A DNA stretch of 16,787 bases from Scleromatobacter sp038208735 (GTDB lineage Bacteria > Pseudomonadota > Gammaproteobacteria > Burkholderiales > Burkholderiaceae_C): the NCBI GenBank assembly GCA_038208735.1, contig JBBQYL010000108.1, positions 1-16,787 of the forward strand. The letters run 5' to 3'. How positions within the stretch are numbered: the first letter of the stretch is position 1; each line of letters begins with the position of its first letter. Under the pieces are notes generated by a model. The model had not been told where the DNA came from. It searched no databases and saw only the letters and a program-made list of their open reading frames with translations. Of the stretch, positions 1-8,910 are shown piece after piece. A program made the position numbers and the translations under genes.

Positions 1-263
1 TGGGCTGCGGCACGGGCCACCCCAGCTACGTGATGTCGTCGTCGTTCGCCAACCAGACCATCGCCCAGGTGGAGCTGTTCACGCGCCCCGACGCCTACGA
101 GTCCGGCAAGGTCTACGTGCTGCCCAAGCACCTGGACGAGACGGTGGCGCGCCTGCAGCTGTCCAAGCTGAATGCGAAGCTGACGGTGTTGTCGGAAGAG
201 CAGGCCGCCTACATCGGCGTCTCGCAGGCCGGCCCGTACAAGCCCGACACCTACCGCTACTGA
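1..263 (+). CDS. ahcY: Adenosylhomocysteinase (S-adenosyl-L-homocysteine hydrolase), C-terminal end, 5' truncated
   Basis: The frame is open from base 3 and encodes about 86 residues ending in the family's characteristic tail GPYKPDTYRY. Just before it lie GHPSYVMSSSFANQ and VYVLPKHLDE, blocks of the C-terminal NAD-binding and dimerisation region that are nearly invariant in AhcY. The enzyme is cytosolic and NAD-dependent. It splits S-adenosylhomocysteine into adenosine and homocysteine, which relieves product inhibition of methyltransferases. The start of the gene lies outside the window, so any upstream riboswitch cannot be judged. The stop codon TGA shares its last base with the metF start (TGATG), which implies one transcript and coupled translation. 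Confidence 0.97.
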   Translation, partial: GCGTGHPSYVMSSSFANQTIAQVELFTRPDAYESGKVYVLPKHLDETVARLQLSKLNAKLTVLSEEQAAYIGVSQAGPYKPDTYRY

Positions 264-1093
264 TGGCCCGCGCTCCCATCAGCCTCGAGTTCTTCCCGCC
301 GAAGACGCCCGAAGGCATGGCCAAGCTGGCTGCGGCGCGGGCCGAGCTGCGTGCGCTCGAGCCCGAGTTCTGCTCGGTCACCTACGGTGCGGGCGGCTCG
401 ACGCAGATGGGCACGCTGCAGGTGGTGCAGGCGATCCGCGACGAAGGCGGCACGGGCGTGCCGCACTTCACCTGCATCGGCGCCACGCGCGCCAGCGTGG
501 TCGACACGCTCGACGGCTTCAAGGCCGCCGGCATCGACCGCGTGGTGGCGCTGCGCGGCGACCTGCCCAGCGGCTCGGGCAGCTTCGGCGAGTTCCGCTA
601 CGCCACCGAGCTGATCGAGCAGATCCGCAAGCACTCCGGCGACCACTTCCACATCGAGGTGGCCGCCTACCCCGAGACGCATCCGCAGGCGCGTTCGCCC
701 GAGGCCGACCTGAAGGCGTTCGCCGCCAAGGTGACCGCCGGCGCGAACTCGGCCATTACGCAGATGTTCTTCAACGCCGATGCGTACTTCCGCTTCGTCG
801 ACGAGGTACGCGCGATGGGCATCGGCGTGCCGATCGTGCCGGGCATCATGCCCATCACGAACTCCAGCGGCCTGATGCGTTTCGCCGACAACTCGGGCTG
901 CGAGATCCCGCGCTGGATGCGGCTGCGCCTGCAGTCGTTCGGCGACGACACCAAGTCCATCAAGGCCTTCGGCCTCGAGGTGATGGCGGCGCTATGCCAA
1001 CGCCTCGTGGCAGGCGGCGCGCCCTCGCTGCACTTCTACACGATGAACCAGGCAGCGCCGACGTTGGCGCTGGCGGGCGCGATCGGCAAGTAG
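263..1093 (+). CDS. metF: Methylenetetrahydrofolate reductase
   Basis: This 276-residue protein is slightly shorter than E. coli MetF (about 296). It is a cytosolic FAD-dependent TIM-barrel enzyme that reduces 5,10-methylene-THF to 5-methyl-THF, the methyl donor for methionine synthase. The N-terminus reads ISLEFFPPKT, and Glu9 matches the catalytic glutamate of the family. SVTYGAGGST (about residues 38-47) and ALRGDLPSG (Asp100, near the flavin) are further family motifs. The ATG overlaps the ahcY stop and no separate ribosome site is needed, so translation is probably coupled. Together the two genes regenerate methionine from homocysteine. The stop at 1091-1093 is followed within seven bases by an inverted-repeat element. 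Confidence 0.97.
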   Translation: MARAPISLEFFPPKTPEGMAKLAAARAELRALEPEFCSVTYGAGGSTQMGTLQVVQAIRDEGGTGVPHFTCIGATRASVVDTLDGFKAAGIDRVVALRGDLPSGSGSFGEFRYATELIEQIRKHSGDHFHIEVAAYPETHPQARSPEADLKAFAAKVTAGANSAITQMFFNADAYFRFVDEVRAMGIGVPIVPGIMPITNSSGLMRFADNSGCEIPRWMRLRLQSFGDDTKSIKAFGLEVMAALCQRLVAGGAPSLHFYTMNQAAPTLALAGAIGK

Positions 1094-1099
1094 TCTGCC

Positions 1100-1167
1100 G
1101 TCATCCTGCGCGCAGTCGCAGGATCCACGCAATGCAGCATGGATTCCGCCACCCCGCGCGGAATGAC
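1100..1167. repeat. Composite inverted-repeat (REP/MITE-like) element after metF
   Basis: Two adjacent hairpins lie inside a weak outer inverted repeat. Hairpin 1 pairs ATCCTGCG (1103-1110) with CGCAGGAT (1117-1124) around a 6-base loop. Hairpin 2 pairs ATTCCGC (1143-1149) with GCGGAAT (1158-1164). ATCCA (1123-1127) and TGGAT (1140-1144) pair across the centre. The ends GTCATCC and GGAATGAC are inverted copies with one mismatch, so the whole could fold as a cruciform. Its first 25 bases match the hairpin at 14646-14675 at 23 positions. Such short, non-coding, four-armed repeats are typical of REP/MITE-type dispersed elements. The family assignment is inference. Confidence 0.7.
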
Positions 1168-1176
1168 GCATGGCGC

Positions 1177-1200
1177 GAGGCGGGGCCTGGCCCCGCCCTC
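1177..1200. terminator. GC-rich hairpin between convergent metF and the lipoprotein gene
   Basis: GGCGGGG (1179-1185) pairs with CCCCGCC (1191-1197) around CCTGG, and the flanking GAG and CTC can add pairs across a bulge. It lies 2 bases from the stop of the minus-strand lipoprotein gene and downstream of metF. It could therefore end transcription from both sides. There is no T-tract, so the call rests on position and stem strength. Confidence 0.5.
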
Positions 1201-1202
1201 GA

Positions 1203-1874
1203 TCAGCCGCGATCGTGCAGGCCGTCGCTCTCGACGCGCACCTTCTCGCCCACCGCTGGAGCCGTCGACTCGCGCAACGTGCGGTGCGAGCCGTCGTCCA
1301 TGCGCACGGTCACGTCGTACATGGTCTCCTTGCGCTGGTGCTTCTCGATGGCATTGCCGAGCAGGCCGCCGCCGACTGCGCCCACCACGCCGCCCAGCGT
1401 GCGGTTGCCGCCGCCCGCGATGCGGCTGCCCACCAGCGCGCCACCCACGCCGCCGGCTACGGCGCCGACGCCCTTGTTGTCGCCCTGCACCTCCACCGCG
1501 TTCACCGCCTCGATCACGCCGCACTCGTGGCATCCGGCAGCGGCCACCTGTTGGCGATCGCGCAGGCGCTGCTGGTCGGTTTCGGTGTCGCGATCGGCGC
1601 GCGGCGGCAGTTCACGATCGGCGCGGTTCGCGTCACGCCGCGCCTGGTCCCGGCGGCCCTGGTCGTAGGAGCGGTCGGTGTTGGCCTGCGCCACGACCAC
1701 CGGCGCGGGAGCCGGCGCGACAGGCGCCATCGCAACGCTGTTGGGCGCGCTCGCCTCGCCCATCGCGGGCGTGGCATTGGGGTCGCTCTTCGAGCACGCG
1801 CCCAGCGCGATGGCCGCCGAGGCGACAAGGGCCAGCTGGAAACCGCGCAGGCGGGAATGGGTGGTGTTGTTCAT
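1203..1874 (-). CDS. Glycine-zipper (17-kDa antigen/SlyB-like) outer-membrane lipoprotein
   Basis: The product has 223 residues. The start is set by AGGAGAG (1881-1887) six bases upstream of the ATG. It also gives a textbook lipoprotein signal: a basic N-terminus, a hydrophobic run at residues 12-25, and the lipobox LGAC with Cys27. Ser28 and Lys29 follow, with no inner-membrane retention Asp at +2, so outer-membrane sorting is likely. Residues 30-65 are a Pro/Ala-rich linker and residues 66-110 are highly charged (Arg/Asp). A CHEC motif (Cys115, Cys118) precedes a glycine zipper at about 135-175 (GAVAGGVGGALVG and GVVGAVGGGLLG), a double-helix hairpin that inserts in membranes. A short beta-rich tail ends the protein. 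Relatives are envelope-integrity and stress lipoproteins, and the exact role here is unknown. The gene is convergent with metF. Confidence 0.85.
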   Translation of the reverse strand: MNNTTHSRLRGFQLALVASAAIALGACSKSDPNATPAMGEASAPNSVAMAPVAPAPAPVVVAQANTDRSYDQGRRDQARRDANRADRELPPRADRDTETDQQRLRDRQQVAAAGCHECGVIEAVNAVEVQGDNKGVGAVAGGVGGALVGSRIAGGGNRTLGGVVGAVGGGLLGNAIEKHQRKETMYDVTVRMDDGSHRTLRESTAPAVGEKVRVESDGLHDRG

Positions 1875-1957
1875 GGGAATCTCTCCTGTAGACGTCCGGG
1901 CGCCGGCGGAATGGCCGCCCCGTGATGGACTCTTGCGGGCGAACCGCATGCCTGCCT

Positions 1958-1997
1958 GCTCGACCGTGGATACCTCCAGATGCGTTTGCGGTCGAGC
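1958..1997. promoter_or_regulatory. Nine-base inverted repeat upstream of the glycine-zipper lipoprotein gene
   Basis: GCTCGACCG (1958-1966) and CGGTCGAGC (1989-1997) are perfect inverted copies separated by 22 bases. They lie about 84-123 bases before the lipoprotein start. They could form an operator for a dimeric regulator or a hairpin in the 5' leader. No regulator can be named. Confidence 0.35.
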
Positions 1998-2029
1998 TGG
2001 CGCCGCCGGGCACGGTCCGCGCGCCCATT

Positions 2030-2060
2030 AAAAAGGGCGTTCGCCGTGCGGCGAACGCCC
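2030..2060 (-). terminator. Rho-independent terminator of the S53 protease gene
   Basis: On the minus strand a perfect 11-bp stem (GGGCGTTCGCC with GGCGAACGCCC, bases 2060-2035, 4-base loop) is followed directly by TTTTT (2034-2030). It lies 24 bases past the protease stop codon, so it separates that gene from the lipoprotein gene further along the same strand. Confidence 0.9.
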
Positions 2061-2084
2061 TGTGCTTCTTGAAACAGATAGGCG

Positions 2085-3974
2085 TTACGGGTTGGTCGCC
2101 GTCTGCGGCACGCCGGCCGCCTGATACGCCGTCATGCCGAACAGCTTGCGCACGTCCGGGCTGCCGTTGCCGTAGACATAGTTGTAGTTGTAGCTGGGGA
2201 AATCGTCGTAGACGACGCCGTTGTAGCCAGGATTGTTGCGGTGATAGAACTGCAGCCAGGCCGGCGCGTGGGTGCCGCCGGCCAGCGTCTGCAGCGCGCC
2301 CACGGCGTACAGGTAGTAGTTGGCGTTGCCCAGGCGATGGTTGCGCTTGCCCAGTTGCTGCTCGAACAACGCCAGCGCGCCCACGAACTCGGGCGACGCC
2401 ACCGAGGTGCCGATGAGCTGGTAGTAGTCGCCGCCGATGCCGATGCCGTAGGCGGTGATGACCGAGCTGTCGTCGGCGCTGCAGCTGATGGCGCTTGCGG
2501 GGCAGCCGCCCACCTGCATGCCGACGTCGGGAATCGTGCGCCACGTGGAGCCCGTCCTGGCCAGGCTCTGGTACAGCGGCTTCTTGAACACCACGCTCAC
2601 CCCGCCGCCGGCGCCCCAGGCGCCACCCGACACGTTCACGCCGACGCCATACGGATCGTAGGGCGCCTCGGGATCGTTGTACGCGGTCTCGCGCACGTAG
2701 GCCGACTTCAGGCTGGTGGTGGAGCTGGTGGTGACGAGGTTGCCGCCGCCCACCGCCGTGACCGCCGGGTCGCCCGCCGGCGTGCTGATGCTGGGCACGA
2801 AGGTGGGGTTGGTGCCGCCGTAGAAGTAGTCGACGCTGGGGCATTCGAGGCCCGACGAGTCGCCCGAGCTGGCCACGAACGTGATGCCCTGCGCGTTGCC
2901 CTGCAGGAACATCTCGTGCTGCGCCTCCAGCAGGTCGGTGTAGTCGTCGCCGTCGTTGTAGGCCGCCGTGTAGGCCGCCTCGCAGCCGCCGAACGACGAG
3001 TTGACGATGTCGTACTTGTTGGAGTCGATGATGGCCTGGTAGCCGTCCATGATGGACTGGTCGGACAGGTCGGGAATGCTCACCAGCGTGACCTTGGCGC
3101 CCGGCGCGCCGCCCAGCACCTGCTGCACGTCGAGGCTGGCCTCCACGGAGCCGTTGCCGTCGTACGCGCCGCCGCCGTCCACCAGCAGCGTGGTGACCTT
3201 GGGCGCCTTCTGCCCGGTGAGGGCCATGAACTTCTCGTGCTTGAACATGGCGGCCACGTCGTCGGGGAACACGAGGTCGGACATCAGCACCGCCACGCTC
3301 ACGCCGCTGCCGTCGGTGTCGGGGCTCCAGGCCGGGTAGTCGTAGCCCTGCTTCAGGTCGGTGAACCAATACGGACCCGTGGGGCTGTAGCGGTTGTCGA
3401 TGGTGGCGGCGGGCGCCACGCCCAGCACGCGGGCGTGCACGTGATGCTCGGGCACGCGCGCCAGGCCGAATACATGCAGCGGGATGGCGGCCAGCTCGAC
3501 GGGCACCTGCAGGCCCCGGCGTGCCTGGAAGCGCGTGTGCGTGCGCCCGGTCACCTTCTGGATGGGCGTGCTGAACGCCTGCGCCACCGCGTCGGCCGTG
3601 CCGCGCACCTTCACGCCGTGCGCGTTGGTCGACACGATGGTGAGGCCGCGCGCGGTGAGCGCGTCCTTCACGGCAGCGATGTCCGACGCCTTCGGGCCGT
3701 ACTGCTTCAGGAAGTCTTCGGGCGCGAGCCACTGGTGGTACTGCGGCGAGGCCTGGTCGTGCAGTTGCGCCAGCAGCGATTCGAGCTCCTTCTTGTGGCG
3801 CATCGACAGGTAGACGCCGAACTCCACGACGTCCTGCGGCGACGCCGCGGCGACGCTGGCCTGCGGCTGGACGCGGGCCAGCGCCGCCTGCGGCGCGGTG
3901 GCCGACAGGGCGGACTGGGTGGTAGCCGCGCCAACGACGCAGAGGCCGGCGGCGAGAATCCTGGGGGTGCGCAT
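2085..3974 (-). CDS. Secreted sedolisin-type serine-carboxyl protease (peptidase S53) with propeptide
   Basis: The product has 629 residues. Residues 1-24 look like a Sec signal peptide (MRTPRILAAGLCVVGAATTQ, then SALSA). A pro-kumamolisin activation domain covers about 45-185; it acts as a chaperone-inhibitor and is removed on maturation, and it includes the family's PQYHQWLAPEDF. The catalytic domain carries the S53 set: Glu278 and Asp282 (SVEASLD), the oxyanion Asp372 (VASSGDSSG) and nucleophile Ser524 (GTSVASPEFVG). Near the C-terminus YGNGSPDVRKL matches the usual calcium-site region. Relatives are acid-active endopeptidases exported to the periplasm or medium. Only a weak ribosome site precedes the ATG, and the start was chosen for the signal peptide. 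The gene is divergent from the PEP-CTERM gene and has its own terminator. Substrate is unknown. Confidence 0.93.
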   Translation of the reverse strand: MRTPRILAAGLCVVGAATTQSALSATAPQAALARVQPQASVAAASPQDVVEFGVYLSMRHKKELESLLAQLHDQASPQYHQWLAPEDFLKQYGPKASDIAAVKDALTARGLTIVSTNAHGVKVRGTADAVAQAFSTPIQKVTGRTHTRFQARRGLQVPVELAAIPLHVFGLARVPEHHVHARVLGVAPAATIDNRYSPTGPYWFTDLKQGYDYPAWSPDTDGSGVSVAVLMSDLVFPDDVAAMFKHEKFMALTGQKAPKVTTLLVDGGGAYDGNGSVEASLDVQQVLGGAPGAKVTLVSIPDLSDQSIMDGYQAIIDSNKYDIVNSSFGGCEAAYTAAYNDGDDYTDLLEAQHEMFLQGNAQGITFVASSGDSSGLECPSVDYFYGGTNPTFVPSISTPAGDPAVTAVGGGNLVTTSSTTSLKSAYVRETAYNDPEAPYDPYGVGVNVSGGAWGAGGGVSVVFKKPLYQSLARTGSTWRTIPDVGMQVGGCPASAISCSADDSSVITAYGIGIGGDYYQLIGTSVASPEFVGALALFEQQLGKRNHRLGNANYYLYAVGALQTLAGGTHAPAWLQFYHRNNPGYNGVVYDDFPSYNYNYVYGNGSPDVRKLFGMTAYQAAGVPQTATNP

Positions 3975-4123
3975 GGATGGCTTTCGATGAGGTGTTTGTG
4001 TGCAAAAAGTCTCGGTGTGAGGACGAGCCGAGTCAAGGCGCGGCGCCGAGAAACTGGGGAGGTGCTATCCCTGTTCGGGGAAGCGCGAGTTGCGTGACGC
4101 CCAGGTCAGCTCGACGGCAGTCA

Positions 4124-4152
4124 CTGTCACGCCATCGTCATCCGCTGTCACG
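4124..4152. promoter_or_regulatory. CTGTCACG direct repeats in the protease/PEP-CTERM intergenic region
   Basis: CTGTCACG occurs at 4124-4131 and again at 4145-4152, exactly 21 bases (two helix turns) apart. An inverted core CGTGAC lies at 4093-4098. The repeats sit 37-65 bases upstream of the PEP-CTERM start, where a regulator could bind the same DNA face twice. This is a candidate only. Confidence 0.3.
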
Positions 4153-4188
4153 ACACTGCAACAACCCAAGACAACGCTGGATCTTCCG

Positions 4189-6243
4189 ATGCCGACCTTC
4201 TCGTCGACGCTTGCGCACGCCCGTGCCCCGTTGTTCCTCGTTCCGCTGCTGGCCCTGCTGGCCATGGACGCCGCCCAGGCCGCGAACAACTTCCCGATCT
4301 CGACCCCGGTGACGAAGGCCCAGACCCTGGCCGCCGGGCAGTCCGGCAGCGTCACCAGAACCGGCACGCTGACGGTGGGCGGCTCCGACGTCGCCGTCAC
4401 CGTGACCGGCGACAACGCCGCCTTGACGAACCTGGGCAGCATCACGCAGACGGGCACCGGACGCGCCGTGCGCGACAACACCGGCGTGGCCAACCTGGTC
4501 GTGAACAACGGCTCCGCCACCAACAGCTCGGCGCTGATGCAGACCTACGACGCCGACGTGATCCAGATGGCCAAGACGCCCGCCAGCGTCACGCTGAACA
4601 ACTGGGGCACGATGATCTCGACCAACCATTCGGGCGGCGGCGCCCAGGCGGTCGACTTCAACGCGATCACCAGCGGCTCCAACGTCGTCAACAACTACGC
4701 CACCGGCGTGCTGAAGGCGCTGGAGGCCGACGCGGTGCGTCCGGGCGTCAACGGCGTGGTCAACAACTGGGGCACGATTCTGTCGGTCACCACCACCGGC
4801 AGCAGCAGCGACGGCGTGGACGTGCAGGGCAACACCGGCGTCGTCGTCGACAACAAGGCGGGCGGCACGATCGAAGGCGGGCGCCACGGCATCACCGGCG
4901 GCGCGCCCGACGCCACCTCGCTGTTCACGACCACCGTCAACAACGGCGTCGGCGCCACCATTCGCGGCGACAACGGCTCGGGCATCAACCTCGACGGCGC
5001 CAACGGCAAGGAATCGGCCACGATCACCAACCACGGCACGATCATCGGCAACGGCATCACCGGCGACGGCGACGGCGTGGACGTCGACGGCCTGGTCGCG
5101 CTGATCAACACCGGGGTCATCCGCTCTCTCAACGCGGTGCCGGACAGCGGCGAGGCCCTGGCGTTCAGCGAAGGCCTGAGCGTCGGCGGCGGCAGCATCA
5201 CCAACTCGGGCACGATCGAAGGCCTCGTGGCGGCGGGCAACACCGCGGGCAAGGGCATCGGCATCACGTTGACCGGCAACGACATCGCCACCGGCCCGAA
5301 CGCCGGCAACCGCGACGGCCTCTACGGCAACGCCGTGGTGATCAACCAGGACGGCGGGCTCATCCGGGGTCAGAACAGCTCGGCCATCGTCGCCAAGGGC
5401 CTGGCCAGCGGCTACACGGTGTCGATCAGTAACGACGCCACGTCCACCATCCGGGGCGGCGGCAGCATCGACGCGGCGATCCAGCTCGGCGCCGACGCGG
5501 CCAGCATCGCCAACAGCGGCCTGATCGACGGCAGCAGCAGCAAGACGGCGATCGCCGGCGGCAGCGGCAACCTGACGATCGTCGTCAGCGGCGGCAAGGC
5601 GTCCATCCTGGGCGACATCGTCGGCGGCAGCGGCAGGAACTCGATGACGATCGCTCCGGGCAAGGGCAACAGCTTCTCGTACGCCTCGGGCATCTCCAAC
5701 TTCGACAAGGTGGAGATCGCCAGCGGCAGCGTCACCTTCACCGGCCAGAGCGCCTACACCGGCACCACCCGCTTCGACTCGGGCGCCACGCTGGTGTTGT
5801 CGGGCGGCGCGAACCGCCTGGCCACGGGCGGCACGCTCGACCTGGAGGGCGGCACGCTCAGGCTGGCGAACATGCCGGGCGCCAACGGCCAGGAGTTCGC
5901 CGTGCTGTCGCTGGGCCAGGACTCGGCCATCGACCTCGGCGACTCGTCGATGACCTTCGATGCGCTGGGCAGCGTGTCGGGCGGCAAGACCTTGAGCGTC
6001 ACCGACTGGCTGGCCTCCGCCTCGCCCACTTACGCGCTGCGCTTCGAGGGCGACCTGACCGGCAACGCGGCCTTCCGCGCGCTGATGGGCGAGACCACCA
6101 TCGACGGCCTGGCCGCGGTCGTGCACTTCGACGGCAGGTACACGGACGTCACGGCCGTGCCGGAGCCGGCCAACGTCGCGCTGTTGCTGGCGGGCCTGGG
6201 ACTGATGGGGGCGGTCGCGCGCCGCCGCAAGCCGGGCGCTTGA
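4189..6243 (+). CDS. PEP-CTERM-anchored exported beta-helix (autotransporter-passenger-like) protein
   Basis: The product has 684 residues from the ATG at 4189. This start was preferred over an in-frame ATG at 4090 because it gives a clean signal peptide ending AQA before Ala32. Residues 35-500 hold degenerate repeats of the form (I/V)-x-N-x-G-x-I-x-G, for example NNWGTILS, TITNHGTIIG, SITNSGTIEG and IANSGLIDG, as expected for a right-handed beta-helix. Around 505-540, GSVTFTGQSAYTGTTRF followed by LVLSGG matches the autotransporter-associated beta-strand repeat. There is no beta-barrel translocator. The C-terminus instead has VPEP at 657-660, a hydrophobic helix and RRRK, which is the PEP-CTERM signal cut by an exosortase. 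The exosortase must lie elsewhere. The protein is probably surface-bound or released, perhaps in the extracellular matrix. The passenger contains no cysteine that I can see. Confidence 0.85.
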   Translation: MPTFSSTLAHARAPLFLVPLLALLAMDAAQAANNFPISTPVTKAQTLAAGQSGSVTRTGTLTVGGSDVAVTVTGDNAALTNLGSITQTGTGRAVRDNTGVANLVVNNGSATNSSALMQTYDADVIQMAKTPASVTLNNWGTMISTNHSGGGAQAVDFNAITSGSNVVNNYATGVLKALEADAVRPGVNGVVNNWGTILSVTTTGSSSDGVDVQGNTGVVVDNKAGGTIEGGRHGITGGAPDATSLFTTTVNNGVGATIRGDNGSGINLDGANGKESATITNHGTIIGNGITGDGDGVDVDGLVALINTGVIRSLNAVPDSGEALAFSEGLSVGGGSITNSGTIEGLVAAGNTAGKGIGITLTGNDIATGPNAGNRDGLYGNAVVINQDGGLIRGQNSSAIVAKGLASGYTVSISNDATSTIRGGGSIDAAIQLGADAASIANSGLIDGSSSKTAIAGGSGNLTIVVSGGKASILGDIVGGSGRNSMTIAPGKGNSFSYASGISNFDKVEIASGSVTFTGQSAYTGTTRFDSGATLVLSGGANRLATGGTLDLEGGTLRLANMPGANGQEFAVLSLGQDSAIDLGDSSMTFDALGSVSGGKTLSVTDWLASASPTYALRFEGDLTGNAAFRALMGETTIDGLAAVVHFDGRYTDVTAVPEPANVALLLAGLGLMGAVARRRKPGA

Positions 6244-6267
6244 AAAACCCGGGTGTGGCCCGCATCT
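6239..6267 (+). promoter_or_regulatory. Heat-shock (sigma-32) promoter of htpG
   Basis: CTTGAAA at 6239-6245 is a perfect sigma-32 -35 element. CCGCATCT at 6260-6267 matches the -10 consensus CCCCATNT at all but one defined base, with a 14-base spacer, which is inside the normal range. Transcription would begin near 6275, leaving a leader of about 57 bases before htpG, a classic RpoH-controlled gene. The -35 element overlaps the stop codon (6241-6243) of the preceding gene. Confidence 0.8.
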
Positions 6268-6331
6268 GGCGGTCGGGGGACAATACACGGTTGTCCATCC
6301 TTCGACCCAGAACCAAATCGGGCTCCACACC

Positions 6332-8212
<1,881 letters not shown>

Positions 8213-8243
8213 TCCTGCGCCGCGTGTTGCCGATAGAGTTCGC

Positions 8244-8876
8244 ATGACCTACAGCGTCAAGGAAATCTTCTACACGCTGCAGGGCGAGGGCGCCAATGCG
8301 GGCCGGCCGGCGGTGTTCTGCCGCTTTGCCGGCTGCAACCTGTGGACGGGCCGCGAGGATGATCGCGCGGACGCCGTCTGCAAGTTCTGCGACACCGACT
8401 TCGTGGGCACCGACGGCGACGGCGGCGGCAAGTTCAAGACCGCCGAGCTGCTGGCCGACGAGATCGCGAAGCATTGGGGCGACACGCCGTCGCACCGTTT
8501 CGTGGTGCTGACCGGCGGCGAGCCTTTGCTGCAGGTCGACCCCGCGCTGATCGACGCGCTGCACGCCCGTTGCTTCATGATCGCCGTCGAGACCAACGGC
8601 ACCGTCACGCCGCCGCCCGGTCTCGACTGGGTGTGCGTGAGCCCCAAGGCCGATTCGAAGGTCGTGATCACGGCCGGCGACGAGCTGAAGCTGGTCTTCC
8701 CGCAGGACGGCGTCGACCCCGAACGCTTCACCGATCTCCAGTTCACGCATTTTTTCCTGCAGCCCATGGACAACCTGCTGCAGGCCACCAACCAGCGCCT
8801 GGCGATGGACTATTGCCTGGCGCATCCCCAATGGAAACTCGGCCTGCAGACCCACAAGCTGCTCAACATCCGTTGA
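8244..8876 (+). CDS. queE: 7-carboxy-7-deazaguanine synthase (radical SAM)
   Basis: The product has 210 residues starting MTYSVKEIFYTLQGEG, the usual QueE N-terminus. It converts 6-carboxy-tetrahydropterin to 7-carboxy-7-deazaguanine using SAM, a 4Fe-4S cluster and magnesium, on the route to preQ0 and tRNA queuosine. The cluster cysteines are Cys31, Cys46 and Cys49. This Cys-x14-Cys-x2-Cys spacing, instead of the usual radical-SAM x3/x2, is known from the Burkholderia multivorans enzyme. LTGGEPLLQ (89-97) is the SAM-contacting motif and SPKADSK is another family block. An earlier in-frame ATG at 8178 lies inside htpG and is rejected. queD follows after 34 bases. Confidence 0.96.
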   Translation: MTYSVKEIFYTLQGEGANAGRPAVFCRFAGCNLWTGREDDRADAVCKFCDTDFVGTDGDGGGKFKTAELLADEIAKHWGDTPSHRFVVLTGGEPLLQVDPALIDALHARCFMIAVETNGTVTPPPGLDWVCVSPKADSKVVITAGDELKLVFPQDGVDPERFTDLQFTHFFLQPMDNLLQATNQRLAMDYCLAHPQWKLGLQTHKLLNIR

Positions 8877-8910
8877 ACGCCTGGGGGCCCGCGGGTCTCG
8901 ATCCCATCTC

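Noticed and set aside
1633..4005. A 790-codon open frame on the minus strand overlapping the S53 protease gene in another frame
   Set aside because: Its product is an Arg/Gly/His-rich string without family motifs, as expected from out-of-frame reading of GC-rich DNA; the S53 frame carries every catalytic motif.
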